The notes under the pieces were generated by a model, which did no database searches, was not told the DNA's origin, and was given only the letters and a program-made list of their open reading frames with translations. Positions 45,071-53,862 of a stretch of DNA of 64,000 nt are shown piece by piece. How positions within the stretch are numbered: the stretch's first letter is position 1; every line of letters begins with the position of its first letter. Origin of the DNA: Candidatus Woesearchaeota archaeon. Its GTDB lineage: Archaea; Nanobdellota; Nanobdellia; Woesearchaeales; 21-14-0-10-32-9. Location of the stretch: assembly GCA_020854775.1 (NCBI GenBank), contig JAHKLZ010000009.1, positions 1-64,000 of the forward strand. Direction: 5' to 3'. Both the position numbers and the translations under genes were made by a program.

Positions 45071-45463
45071 ATGAAAAAATATGGTGATTCAATAGGGAGA
45101 GTTTATTTGTATTTGTTTTCAATGTTAGGATTAGTATTAGTTGTTATAGGAACTACTGGTTTAATTAATCTTGGTTTAAAAATTTGGATTTTTGATGTGA
45201 CTGATCCTTGGTCTGCTCAGCCTCCTGCTCCTTATTGGAGTAACAGAATAGACGTTCTTACTTCTTGTGATGACTTATCCGAACAAGATAAAGTTTTAAT
45301 GAATCAATGGCTTAAAGAGTATGAATCTTGGGAAGCTAATTCATCTGCGAGATATAAATCTTATCAAAATAATGAATCAGCTGCTAGGAATTTAGCATTA
45401 TTATTAGTTGGAATTCCTTTGTTCTTGTTTCATTGGGGCTTAGTAAGAAAATCTAAAAAATAA
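45071..45463 (+). CDS. Membrane protein with two helices and a polar loop
   Basis: 130 aa. Helix one at about 13-38, an external loop with WSAQPPAPYWSNR and a Cys, and helix two at about 105-122 with a short basic tail. No known family. GAGGTG ribosome site 5 nt before the ATG. It follows the zinc-ribbon gene by 10 nt and is probably co-transcribed. Confidence 0.55.
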   Translation: MKKYGDSIGRVYLYLFSMLGLVLVVIGTTGLINLGLKIWIFDVTDPWSAQPPAPYWSNRIDVLTSCDDLSEQDKVLMNQWLKEYESWEANSSARYKSYQNNESAARNLALLLVGIPLFLFHWGLVRKSKK

Positions 45464-45473
45464 TCCTTTTTTT

Positions 45474-46110
45474 TTAAGGTATGTGAGTTATTATGTTTGA
45501 TAAATCATCATTATTTATTATTATACTTGCTACTTTTTTTAATTCTTTAGATGTGGAATTAAAAGCTATGCTTAAACCAACTTCTTTGAAAGCTTCTAAG
45601 TCTTTCTCACTGTCTCCTATGTATATTACTTCTTTAGTGGATATTCTTAGATTAGAACATAATTTTCTTATTATTTCAGCTTTTTTCTCGTTGCCAGCTC
45701 CTATTGGCCAAAGAAATTCTCCAGACACTTTTTCATTTTTTATTATTAATTCATTAGCAAACAAGTAATCAACGCCATGATCTCTTTGTACTCTTCTAGC
45801 AACATCTATGCTAGACGCGCTTATTATCGCGGTTAAATATCCTTTTTTCTTCACATGATTAAAACGCTTCTTTAACACCTGGTAAATACTCTAAAGAATT
45901 AACTAATTCGTAATAAGGACTCGCGTCTCTTCCTTTCCATAATTTAACCACTACTTCTTCGACTAATTTATCGTAATCGCTATGTAAATATTGCTTTGTG
46001 AGTTCTGTTCCTTCTTTTAGTGTTCCAAATTTTTTGTGGAGTTCCATCCAGAAATTCATGTACTTAAATATTACTTCGTCCATATCGAAACAAACAAGTT
46101 TGTAAGTCAT
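45474..46110 (-). pseudogene. SerB-like HAD phosphatase interrupted by a +1 frameshift
   Basis: Two frames cover one SerB-like HAD phosphatase. 46110-45859 gives 83 aa with motif I (CFDMDEVIF) and ends ...LPGVKEAF; 45878-45474 gives the rest from FNHVKKKGYLTAIISASS through motif III (YIGDSEKDLEAFK). Deleting one T from the TTTT in GCGTTTTAATC (45861-45864 on the + strand) restores a single frame with correct residue order. Either an assembly or sequencing error, a young pseudogene, or +1 programmed frameshifting at UUU-UAA. The motifs and length argue that the protein is functional if the frame is restored. Confidence 0.75.
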
Positions 46111-46154
46111 AATTTATTCATGTTGTGTTGTTTTTATAAATTTTTTTGAATAAA

Positions 46155-47009
46155 TTATTTTTTTCTTTTAAGAATTAAATAAGTTATTATTGTTCCTAAC
46201 GCGAAGAAAATTATTGAAGCTTCAGGTTTAGACGTTTTTGTTATTTCTATGATTGGCTTAGTGATTGCTCCTAGCATTAAACAAGATAAGAATGCCATTG
46301 TTTCATTATGATATTTTTTTAACAAATGATGTATTGCTCTGCTAAAAATACCTAATCCTGCTAGTGCACCTAATAAAAATGTTGATATCGTAAAATAATC
46401 ATTGTGTATGTTTCTTAAAGCGGTTATCATGAATTCATAACCTCCTAATAATAAGAGGATTAGAGCTCCTGATATTCCAGGTAGTATCATCGCAGTAATT
46501 GTTATTGTTCCTAAGAAAAATGTTTGTACGTAACTAAATTCGTGTCCCGCTGTAGGAGTTATTATAGAAAGTATAACTCCTAATAATAAGCCTAGTATTC
46601 CTATAATGAATGTGTTTGTTGTTGTAACATTGTTTTTGATTAAATAAACACTAGCTATTAGTATTATTCCTGTTATTATTCCTAGTGTTTGAGCAAAATA
46701 ATTATTAAGAAAATAACTCAACACTATCACGCTGATAATTATTCCTGTTATTACACCTATGACTAAGATTATTAAGAATTCTTTGTTTAGTTCTCGCCAT
46801 GTTTTTTTTATTTTTTTCTTGTTAACAAAAATTATTGATTGTATTAATTTATAGAAATTATTTATTTCCTGTATTAATTCTTTGTATATGCCTGTTACTA
46901 GGGCCATGGTTCCTCCTGATATTCCAGGAACTAAGTCAAATAAACCCATGAGTGCTCCTTTCAAAAATAATAATGTTCTAGTTAAGACATTATTTTGTTG
47001 TTTCTTCAT
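46155..47009 (-). CDS. DUF368 membrane protein
   Basis: 284 aa with about eight membrane helices. The family signature GLFDLVPGISGGTMALVTGI near 20-40 and the second, related LPGISGALILLLLGGYEF near 180-197 make an inverted-repeat fold typical of DUF368 (bacterial relatives are proposed polyprenyl-phosphate flippases). An archaeal member could return dolichyl-phosphate-type lipids, relevant to AglB N-glycosylation (inference). Own promoter region upstream. Confidence 0.88.
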   Translation of the reverse strand: MKKQQNNVLTRTLLFLKGALMGLFDLVPGISGGTMALVTGIYKELIQEINNFYKLIQSIIFVNKKKIKKTWRELNKEFLIILVIGVITGIIISVIVLSYFLNNYFAQTLGIITGIILIASVYLIKNNVTTTNTFIIGILGLLLGVILSIITPTAGHEFSYVQTFFLGTITITAMILPGISGALILLLLGGYEFMITALRNIHNDYFTISTFLLGALAGLGIFSRAIHHLLKKYHNETMAFLSCLMLGAITKPIIEITKTSKPEASIIFFALGTIITYLILKRKK

Positions 47010-47104
47010 CTTTTCTTTACTTTTTTCTTTTTTGTTTTAAACTTTTCTAATTTTTTGGTTTCTTAATCAAAAAATTTATATTGTTCAACATTAAAAGTAA
47101 TACT

Positions 47105-47845
47105 ATGAAGACTTATGATGACTTAGCAAAATTCTATTTTAAGAGGCGTCAAGATAAAAAAAGGTTTGATTATAACAGAGACATAGAGGTTCCTGCTCTT
47201 ATAAAAATGATTGGTCCGATCCGTGGAAAATCAGTTCTTGATATTGGTTGTGGATTCGGTGATCATGCGCTTTATTTGTCTAAGAAGAACCCTAAGAAAT
47301 TTGTTGGCTTCGATTTGAGCAAGGAACTTATAAGCTTGGCTAAGCAATTAAAAATTAAGAATTCTGAGTTCTTCGTTGCTGATATGAATAATAAGTTTAA
47401 ATTTAAAGACAGTAGTTTCGACGTGGTCTTCTCAGCTTTAGCTATTCATTACGCTTTGAATTTAGATAAACTATTCAAAGAAGTTAATCGCGTTTTGAAA
47501 AAGAAAGGAGTGTTTGTTTTCTCTACTGGGCATCCTATTTTTAATCTTCTTAATCAATCAGAGAATAGCTTAATAGGTGTTCGTAAAACCTCGGGTAAAA
47601 GATTAATTTTTGGTAATTACTTTGATGAATCTTTCAAGATTAACGATCTTGGTTCCATGGGTAAATTAGTTCTTCGTAATTTCACTTTTGAAACTCTTAT
47701 TAAAACAGCTCTCAAATCAGGATTTGAATTAGTTGATTACGTAGATGCTAAACCTGTTGTTTCCTCTAAAAAAATTGATTCTGACAAGTACAGATTAACC
47801 AACACGCTTCCTAGCTTTATTCTATTCAAATTTAAAAAGAAATAA
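47105..47845 (+). CDS. SAM-dependent methyltransferase
   Basis: About 246 aa from ATG 47105; an AATTTATATT TATA-like element about 27-30 nt upstream makes this start leaderless and argues against the earlier frame start. SVLDIGCGFGDHALYLSK is motif I, GFDLSKE motif II and FDVVFSALAIHY motif IV of class-I methyltransferases. Substrate unknown; the C-terminal part (FKINDLGSMGKLVLRNFTF) suits a small-molecule substrate. It is convergent with endA. Confidence 0.8.
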   Translation: MKTYDDLAKFYFKRRQDKKRFDYNRDIEVPALIKMIGPIRGKSVLDIGCGFGDHALYLSKKNPKKFVGFDLSKELISLAKQLKIKNSEFFVADMNNKFKFKDSSFDVVFSALAIHYALNLDKLFKEVNRVLKKKGVFVFSTGHPIFNLLNQSENSLIGVRKTSGKRLIFGNYFDESFKINDLGSMGKLVLRNFTFETLIKTALKSGFELVDYVDAKPVVSSKKIDSDKYRLTNTLPSFILFKFKKK

Positions 47846-48001
47846 TTTTTATGGTCGGACCCATTTGACTTCCCAATAAGTAACATCGGATTCATCCAAC
47901 GGTTGCGTCCGTTGACACCGCGCTGGTGTTCGGGCTTTGCCTCACACCGTAATTTTTTATGGTCGGACCCATTTGACTTCCCAATAAGTAACATCGGATT
48001 C
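47846..48001. repeat. 48-bp direct repeat of the endA 3' end around a GC-rich spacer
   Basis: 47846-47893 and 47954-48001 are identical for 48 nt (108-nt offset); the second copy is the last 14 codons and stop of endA, the first a spare copy downstream. The 60-nt spacer 47894-47953 is about 58% GC, far above its surroundings, and holds three short inverted repeats (CAACGG...CCGTTG, ACACC...GGTGT, GGC-TTT-GCC). The layout is like att copies left by an excised or tiny insertion. Confidence 0.85.
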
Positions 48002-48601
48002 GTCATCTACTACTGCTAACATTAATCTTTTCTTTGTAGAATGCGCGACTCTGTTCTTCGCTGCGAATTCATACCAAGTAAGAGTTGTTCCTTCATGCAC
48101 AGGATAAACAACCCATCTGGCGTGATCTTCTCCTGGTTTTACTCCTCTATCATATATTCTGAAATCCGCTCCGAATTTCAGAGCTGTTTTAACTATGTAT
48201 CCTCTAGTTCTCATATCTTTAAAAACAGCGTATCTAACCCAGAAATTAGGTTCTATTTTGTTTGCTTTTTTGAAGTATTCTTGGAAACTCATTTCTTTTT
48301 TTCTATAATCTAGAACTTCCACTCTATTCTTTTCCATCAAGTACAAAGCTTCATGTAAACTTAGTTGTACTTGTCCATTCTCTAGAATTGAACCGAATCT
48401 GCTATGATTATATAATTCTCGGGCTTCGTTACTATTTTCTGTCACGATTCTTTCATTTGAAAAAACTGATTTTATCTTGGGTTTTCTCTTTGATTTTTCT
48501 TCTTCTTGTTCTTCGCGTTCTATGCCTTCTAATTCGTAAGTGACATTACTAATAAAGTTCTCTTCTTGTTCTTCTTTCTTCGCAGGTTTTTTCTTTGCCA
48601 T
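47957..48601 (-). CDS. endA: tRNA-splicing endonuclease EndA
   Basis: 214 aa. Catalytic triad Tyr150 (DFRIYDRG), His160 (GEDHARWVVYP) and Lys191 (HSTKKRLML), with the Tyr-His spacing of 10 and His-Lys spacing of 31 seen in archaeal EndA. It cuts bulge-helix-bulge introns in tRNA precursors; such an intron occurs 1.2 kb away in tRNA-Ser(GCU). Residues 1-50 are charged and probably disordered, an extension beyond the usual about 180 aa. Its last 14 codons are duplicated downstream. A TATA-like TTTATAAAAC near 48620 supports a leaderless start. Confidence 0.95.
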   Translation of the reverse strand: MAKKKPAKKEEQEENFISNVTYELEGIEREEQEEEKSKRKPKIKSVFSNERIVTENSNEARELYNHSRFGSILENGQVQLSLHEALYLMEKNRVEVLDYRKKEMSFQEYFKKANKIEPNFWVRYAVFKDMRTRGYIVKTALKFGADFRIYDRGVKPGEDHARWVVYPVHEGTTLTWYEFAAKNRVAHSTKKRLMLAVVDDESDVTYWEVKWVRP

Positions 48602-48653
48602 TATTCTTCGTTAAATCTCTTTGTTTTATAAAAGTTGCTTTAAATATTAAGAA

Positions 48654-49727
48654 TTATTTTTTGTAGTTCTCTAACTCTATGGTTTGTGTTGGAAAAGCGA
48701 ATCCTATTTTTGCCTTTTCAAATTCTTCATACAGATTCATATTAACACTTTCTTGGATATCCATGTATTGATTATAATCGCTACTCTTCACGTAATAAAC
48801 CACTTCGTAATTCAAACTAAAATCACCGAATTCTTTGAAGTGAACTCTGTCAAGGTCTGCTCCTTCAATTTTTTCAAATATCTTATTAACTATTCCTTTA
48901 ATCTTTGCTAACTTAACCTTACCAGTATCGTACTTCACGCCGAAGCCAAACACGATTCTTCGCTTCTCCATTTGCTTATAATTATTAACTCTTGAATTAA
49001 CTAATTCAGTGTTTGACATAACTAATTCTTGACCTTGCAAAGCTTGAATCCTCGTAGATTTTATACCTATGTGTTTCACAACGCCCATATCGCTTCCTAC
49101 GATTATGAAATCTCCTTCTTTGAAAGGCTTATCAAAATAAATAATAAAAGCTCCAAATAAATCTGCAAGAACTGATTGTAACGCTAAAGCAATAGCTATA
49201 CCTCCAATACCTAAACTAGCTATCAAAGGCGTAATTTCTATTCCTGCATTAGAAAGAATCATTAACAAAGCAATAGTCCAAATAGCTATCTTTGCAAGTA
49301 ATCCTAACAAATTCATCAAGGAAGCAGAACTCTTAGATTTCTTATCTTTATTCTCTGCAATTTTTATCTCAATGAAATGATTAATGGCTTTAGATATTCC
49401 TTTAGCAACATAGAAACCAGCAAATACAATAGTTGCGTGATAAATTATTTTACTTATTAAAGGTAAAACTGTTAAGTACTGAGAAGCTATGTATACTGAG
49501 AGCAAGAAATAAAAGAACCACTTAATTTCTTTTATGAAATCAATAACTAAATCATCCCATTCAGTTTTTGTTTTCTTTGCTAATTTTTCTAACTTATTAA
49601 GTAAATAATAATTGAATAGTTTAAATAAAGCAAAAACAATTATGAAAATAGCAGTAGCTACTACGTAGTCTTGCACGGTGTTGTTCCACCAATTCAAAGA
49701 TAGTATTTCGCCCAAATCAAAATTCAT
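48654..49727 (-). CDS. MscS-type mechanosensitive channel
   Basis: 357 aa. Four to five membrane helices, then the pore helix and beta domain of MscS: SLGIGGIAIALALQSVLADL, FDKPFKEGDFIIV and NSRVNNYKQMEKRRI. Opens on membrane tension to release osmolytes. TM3 Gly/Ala pattern is preserved. Monocistronic, with its own TATA-like region upstream. Confidence 0.92.
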   Translation of the reverse strand: MNFDLGEILSLNWWNNTVQDYVVATAIFIIVFALFKLFNYYLLNKLEKLAKKTKTEWDDLVIDFIKEIKWFFYFLLSVYIASQYLTVLPLISKIIYHATIVFAGFYVAKGISKAINHFIEIKIAENKDKKSKSSASLMNLLGLLAKIAIWTIALLMILSNAGIEITPLIASLGIGGIAIALALQSVLADLFGAFIIYFDKPFKEGDFIIVGSDMGVVKHIGIKSTRIQALQGQELVMSNTELVNSRVNNYKQMEKRRIVFGFGVKYDTGKVKLAKIKGIVNKIFEKIEGADLDRVHFKEFGDFSLNYEVVYYVKSSDYNQYMDIQESVNMNLYEEFEKAKIGFAFPTQTIELENYKK

Positions 49728-49781
49728 ATACTCGGGTAATTAAAGGTCTTTTTTATATTTTTAGGTGGTTTACCAGAAAGT

Positions 49782-49790
49782 TTTAAATAA
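49782..49790 (+). promoter_or_regulatory. TATA box of tRNA-Ser
   Basis: TTTTAAATAA centred 27 nt before the first base of the tRNA (49814), so transcription can start at or just before the mature 5' end. Confidence 0.65.
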
Positions 49791-49813
49791 AAAACCTTGT
49801 TTTCTTGATTTGT

Positions 49814-49949
49814 GCCCAGGTCGCATAGCCTGGTATTGCGCAGGATTGCTAAGTACTTTAGTGCTTTAGAGAACCTACAATGCCAAAAAGATAAAAAACG
49901 CAAACATCCTGTCCCTTTGGGATCGTGAGTTCAAATCTCACCCTGGGCG
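49814..49949 (+). tRNA. tRNA-Ser(GCU) with an intron
   Basis: Acceptor GCCCAGG pairs with CCTGGGC, with G as discriminator (49949). The anticodon arm CAGGA/TCCTG encloses TT-GCT-A, so the anticodon is GCU. The long variable arm TCCC-TTT-GGGA and the discriminator G identify serine. The T arm has GAG-TTCAAAT-CTC. A 54-nt intron after position 37 (49852-49905) is removed by EndA. Mature length is 82 nt. The 3' half is the predicted integration site for the element that follows. Confidence 0.93.
49852..49905 (+). other. tRNA-Ser intron with bulge-helix-bulge boundary
   Basis: The four-base helix TTGC/GCAA lies between two three-base bulges, TAA (5') and ACA (3'). Cutting each between bulge bases two and three gives exon ends at 49851 and 49906, giving a proper anticodon loop. 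The intron's internal helix is weak (only a G-C and an A-T follow the 5' bulge), so the motif is closer to a relaxed form on that side. Confidence 0.85.
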
Positions 49950-49966
49950 TTTATCCTTCTAGGAGC

Positions 49967-49997
49967 ATAGCCGTAGTAAAAATTACGGCTATTTTTT
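49967..49997 (+). terminator. Hairpin plus T-run after tRNA-Ser
   Basis: ATAGCCGTA (49967-49975) and TACGGCTAT (49984-49992) form a 9-bp perfect stem with an 8-nt loop, followed by six T. This looks like an intrinsic terminator of the tRNA transcript, placed between the tRNA and the recombinase gene. Confidence 0.7.
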
Positions 49998-50040
49998 ATA
50001 ACCATTAATAAATATGCCTTGGCTTTTCTTTAAATGAAAA

Positions 50041-51309
50041 ATGGATGGAAGCAAACAACTGAACATATATCCAACGAGAGCTAGAGCATTCAAGAAGGAA
50101 GAATTGCTCTTAAAGAGTGAAGATATAAGTGATGCGAACAAGGAATTGATAATGCGGTTTCAAGACTACTTGTTTAGCAAGAACGTAAGCGAGGTTAGAG
50201 TGGCAAAGCTATCTGCACAGCTAAGAAGATTATGTGATTGGATAGCTGAGCTTAATATTAACAAAGATTTGTCTGACTTAAAATATGCTGACTTAACGAG
50301 ACTGATTGCATACATAAATTGTTTAGAGTCTTTAGCGCCTGCAACTCGTTCTGATTATAGGCGATGCTTAAAACAGTTTTTGAAATGGCATAAATACGAA
50401 GATGAGCGATTCTATGAATCTGATGAATTACTACGCAGGGACCTTGAGAAGCTCTATAATTATATATTAAAAGATGTTAGTGTTTCATATCCTGAAGCAG
50501 ACATAGATCCATCAACAATAATAAATGATGAAGACATACGTTTAGTAATAGAAAAAGGAACAAGCTCACCTAAAGAAAAAGCATTCCTGGATTTACTTCA
50601 AGAAACAGGCGCAAGAATAGGTGAGTTCTTGAACTTGCGTATTAAAGATGTTATTTTCGAAAAAGATCATGCTAAAGTCTTAATACCGTACGGTAAAACA
50701 GGATCAAGACAAGTGTTCATATTAAGAAGCATACCAACACTTAGAAAATACTTAGAGGTACATTCTCTAAGAGAAAATCCTGATAGCTTTTTGTGGATTT
50801 CTGATTCTCCAAAAACAAGGAATCAACCAATGATGCATAGCGGCACAAGAAAAATGGTTAGTAAGTGCTTTGAGAAAGCAGGCTTAAAGAAAAGATGTAA
50901 CTTACACTGGTTTAGACATAGCAGAGCAACAATACTCGCACCAAAACTAACAGAAGCAGTTCTGTGCAAATACATGGGTTGGTCAACAGGGTCGAAGCAA
51001 GTACGAAGATATGTGCATCCGTGTGTGTCTCAAGTCGAAGATGCTTTTTTAGGTATGTATGACTTAACCAACGGTAATAAACCTAAAGAAACCACGTTAA
51101 AATGCGTGTGTGGGACAGTGAATCCTCTCGAAGAGAAATACTGCTATAGGTGTTATCAGCCACTGAGATTAGAAACGTTGATGCAAGAGAAAGAGATGCT
51201 ACACTCCGAGACAAATAAGTCAATACAACTACTAATGGAAATAAGCAAGAACCCGGACCTAATGGCCAAATTCAACGAATTCAATAATACTATGAATAAC
51301 AACCTCTAA
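50041..51309 (+). CDS. Tyrosine recombinase (integrase) with zinc ribbon
   Basis: 422 aa. SAM-like N-terminal domain (about 30-130), catalytic domain about 160-335 with Arg192 (ARIGE), Lys219 (YGKTG), His289-x-x-Arg292 (HWFR) and the nucleophile Tyr324 (RRYVH). A zinc ribbon CVC-x10-CYRC (C355/C357 and C368/C371) closes the protein. Such recombinases integrate mobile elements into tRNA genes; the gene starts 91 nt after tRNA-Ser. It is intact. A TATA-like TTAATAAATA is about 30 nt upstream. Confidence 0.93.
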   Translation: MDGSKQLNIYPTRARAFKKEELLLKSEDISDANKELIMRFQDYLFSKNVSEVRVAKLSAQLRRLCDWIAELNINKDLSDLKYADLTRLIAYINCLESLAPATRSDYRRCLKQFLKWHKYEDERFYESDELLRRDLEKLYNYILKDVSVSYPEADIDPSTIINDEDIRLVIEKGTSSPKEKAFLDLLQETGARIGEFLNLRIKDVIFEKDHAKVLIPYGKTGSRQVFILRSIPTLRKYLEVHSLRENPDSFLWISDSPKTRNQPMMHSGTRKMVSKCFEKAGLKKRCNLHWFRHSRATILAPKLTEAVLCKYMGWSTGSKQVRRYVHPCVSQVEDAFLGMYDLTNGNKPKETTLKCVCGTVNPLEEKYCYRCYQPLRLETLMQEKEMLHSETNKSIQLLMEISKNPDLMAKFNEFNNTMNNNL

Positions 51310-51393
51310 AGAGTTTTTAGTTAATATTTGCATCCATAATATTTTTGAAATAGTAATAATATTTAAAGATGTAATTATGTTTAATTGCATACA

Positions 51394-51807
51394 ATGGAAA
51401 ATTGCATATTTTGTAAGATTGTAAAAAATGAATCGCCTTGTTGGAAAATTTATGAAGATAAATTGGTGATAGCTATATTTGATATTTATCCTGCAATAGA
51501 AGGACATATCTTAGTTATTCCAAAAAAACATTATAAAGACATATATGACATTCCTGAAGATTTAATTAGCCATATCTCTAAAATTTGTAAAAAAATAGCC
51601 TTGAATATTAAAAAAACAATTGGTGTTGAAGCAGTTAATTTAATTCAAGGGAGTGGTAAATACGCACAGCAAGACATATTTCATTTTCATATGCACGTTA
51701 TACCTAGAAGAAAAAATGATGACTTTAAATTACATTATGAACCAAAAATAAACATTAAGCAAAAATTCGATGACTTATTAAATAAAATAAGCTCTGAAAA
51801 AATTTAA
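51394..51807 (+). CDS. HIT-family nucleotide hydrolase
   Basis: 137 aa from ATG 51394, about 28-30 nt after a TATA-like AATATTTAAAG, hence leaderless. MENCIFCKI starts the HIT zinc-binding/HINT-type domain, and HFHMHVIPRR is the triad HxHxHxx used in nucleotidyl transfer. HINT proteins split AMP from amine conjugates or aminoacyl-adenylates; the adjacent TrpRS makes such an adenylate (inference). Ends 100 nt before TrpRS. Confidence 0.9.
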   Translation: MENCIFCKIVKNESPCWKIYEDKLVIAIFDIYPAIEGHILVIPKKHYKDIYDIPEDLISHISKICKKIALNIKKTIGVEAVNLIQGSGKYAQQDIFHFHMHVIPRRKNDDFKLHYEPKINIKQKFDDLLNKISSEKI

Positions 51808-51907
51808 CCATGTATGGTTTTTTTAATAAATTCAAATCTTTCCTTACTATTAGCAACAGCCTCTTTATTCGATAAATTTATTAAGGTTGTTTTATTTTTT
51901 TATAATT

Positions 51908-53026
51908 ATGGTTAAAAACTTTGTGAATCCTTATGATGTTAAAGGTATTGTTGATTATGATAAATTGATTGAAGAATTTGGTTTAAAAAAAATCGATGAC
52001 GCATTATTAAACAGAATAAAAAATATAACAGGAGATCTTCATCCTATGCTATCAAGAAAAATATTTTTTGCGCATAGAGATTTAAATTGGTTATTTGATG
52101 AGTATGAGAAAGGAAATAAATTTTTTATATATACTGGTTGTGGTCCTTCAGGACCTATACATATAGGACACATACTAGTGTGGTATTTTACTAAATGGCT
52201 TCAAGAAAAGTTCGGTGTAGATGTATATTTTCAATTTACAGATGATGAAAAATTTATGTATAAAAATATGACTTATGACGAAATTCAATATTGGTTAAAT
52301 GAAAATATTCTTGACGTTATAGCTGTGGGATTCGATCCGAAAAAAACACATTTCATAATTGATACAAAACATGCAGGATTATTATATCCTGAAGCGATAA
52401 AGGTGGCTAAAAAAATTACTTTTTCAACAATAAAAGCAAGTTTTGGTTTTAATGATAGTACAAATATCGGTTCAATATTTTTTACATCTATGCAAACAGT
52501 TCCGGCTTTTTTACCAAGTATTTTGAAAAATAAAAAAATTCCTTGTTTAATTCCTCATGCTGTTGATCAAGATCCTCATTTTAGAATAACTAGAGATATT
52601 CTTCCGAAATTAGGACACTATAAGCCTTCAAGTATACAATGTTCATTTTTACCTCCGTTAAGTGGGATTGATGGAAAAATGAGTAGTTCTGAATCAATTA
52701 AAGGAATTTTGACAACAGACACATTTAAAGAAATAAAAAATAAAATAAACAAATATGCCTATTCAGGCGGTCAAGAAACTTTAGAAGAACACAGATTAAA
52801 AGGAGGAAATCCCGAAATCGATGTTTCATTTCAATATTTAAAATATATGTTTGAGGGATCAGATGAAAAACTTTTACAAATAGAAAAAGATTATGTTTCA
52901 GGGAAACTTTTATCTGGCGAATTAAAAAAAATTACTATAGAAAAAATTACAAAATTTATGTCTGATCATCAAGAAAGAAGAGAATTGGCAAAGGGAAAAG
53001 TTTCTCAATTCATGCTAAAACACTAA
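51908..53026 (+). CDS. trpS: Tryptophanyl-tRNA synthetase
   Basis: 372 aa from ATG 51908. Class-I aminoacyl-tRNA synthetase: HIGH in GPIHIGHILV, KMSSS in DGKMSSSESIKG, and the archaeal/eukaryotic-type TrpRS core (FFIYTGCGPSGP, YFQFTDDEKF). A TATA-like ATAAATTTATTAAG about 27 nt before the ATG implies a leaderless mRNA. Normal archaeal length. It sits inside the candidate island, so it may be a second, transferred copy or the only one. The 3' end overlaps the convergent nucleotidyltransferase by 4 nt. Confidence 0.95.
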   Translation: MVKNFVNPYDVKGIVDYDKLIEEFGLKKIDDALLNRIKNITGDLHPMLSRKIFFAHRDLNWLFDEYEKGNKFFIYTGCGPSGPIHIGHILVWYFTKWLQEKFGVDVYFQFTDDEKFMYKNMTYDEIQYWLNENILDVIAVGFDPKKTHFIIDTKHAGLLYPEAIKVAKKITFSTIKASFGFNDSTNIGSIFFTSMQTVPAFLPSILKNKKIPCLIPHAVDQDPHFRITRDILPKLGHYKPSSIQCSFLPPLSGIDGKMSSSESIKGILTTDTFKEIKNKINKYAYSGGQETLEEHRLKGGNPEIDVSFQYLKYMFEGSDEKLLQIEKDYVSGKLLSGELKKITIEKITKFMSDHQERRELAKGKVSQFMLKH

Positions 53027-53862
53027 TCTTTATTTAGAAAATCCATTGTTGGTAGTAATAATTTATCTATTTTATTTCGGTAAGTATTGCTTGTTTCACA
53101 TTCGTCTCCTACTACGGTTAAAGGGCTGATGAAATTATCTAGTTCTATTAAAGATTTTTTTGAAAGATAAAATTCTGAATTTGGCAAATAATGAACTAAT
53201 TGTTCTATTTCTTTTCGTTTATTTTTTTTATTAAGAACATTTTTGTATTTTTTCCAAAATGAAAAGTCTTTTTCTCGCATAGATTTCACACTTTCTGCTA
53301 AATTATATGTGGGTTCGCCAGATAAACGACCATAAAGCAAACCTATAAAAAAATAGTTTTGCATAGCAAAAACTTCTGCTAAATCTGGGTCTCTTTGTTC
53401 GTAGGATTTTACTTTTAATACATTCCAAATTAGTTTAAACCACATAGATTCCATTTCGGATTCTGATGTTCCTTTTTTTAAAGGCATATTTGCAAATTTA
53501 ATAAATTGTTCCTTGATGTTTTTATTTTTTGAAAAAACAAGTTCGGCTTTATTTAAAAGTTTACTAAGAAGATTCACATCGTAGCTAGAAGGTATGGTGA
53601 ATTTATTTTCTTCATAAAGCATTAACTCTAATCTTGAATCTTTAATGTGGTAATGTAGTGATTGTATTTTAGATATTTTTTCAGAAGTCACTGCAAAAAA
53701 ATCAAAATCTGAAAACGTCGATTGTATGTTGTTTGTTTGTTTTGCTCTTGACCCACATAAAAACATTCCTTTAATTTCTGACTCGCCATATAACGCATCA
53801 ATAAATCTGTCAAATTCTCTTAATTCAGGGTATTTATTTAAAAAAGTGTTTATTTGTTTCAT
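53023..53862 (-). CDS. Nucleotidyltransferase-fold protein
   Basis: 279 aa from ATG 53862. LCGSRAKQ...SDFDFFAV is the GS-x(11-12)-DxD catalytic motif of minimal nucleotidyltransferases; a helical C-terminal part (about 120-279) follows. Role unassigned: could adenylylate a protein or modify a small molecule. Its 5' end overlaps the PLP decarboxylase gene by 29 nt in another frame, so the two are translationally linked. TTG at 53880 would start a little earlier. Confidence 0.7.
   Translation of the reverse strand: MKQINTFLNKYPELREFDRFIDALYGESEIKGMFLCGSRAKQTNNIQSTFSDFDFFAVTSEKISKIQSLHYHIKDSRLELMLYEENKFTIPSSYDVNLLSKLLNKAELVFSKNKNIKEQFIKFANMPLKKGTSESEMESMWFKLIWNVLKVKSYEQRDPDLAEVFAMQNYFFIGLLYGRLSGEPTYNLAESVKSMREKDFSFWKKYKNVLNKKNKRKEIEQLVHYLPNSEFYLSKKSLIELDNFISPLTVVGDECETSNTYRNKIDKLLLPTMDFLNKD

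Noticed and set aside
47737-48006. Minus-strand 89-codon frame with a repeated NPMLLIGKSNGSDHK
   Set aside because: It runs across endA's 3' end in another frame and the repeat simply reflects the 48-bp DNA duplication; no ribosome site or own promoter.
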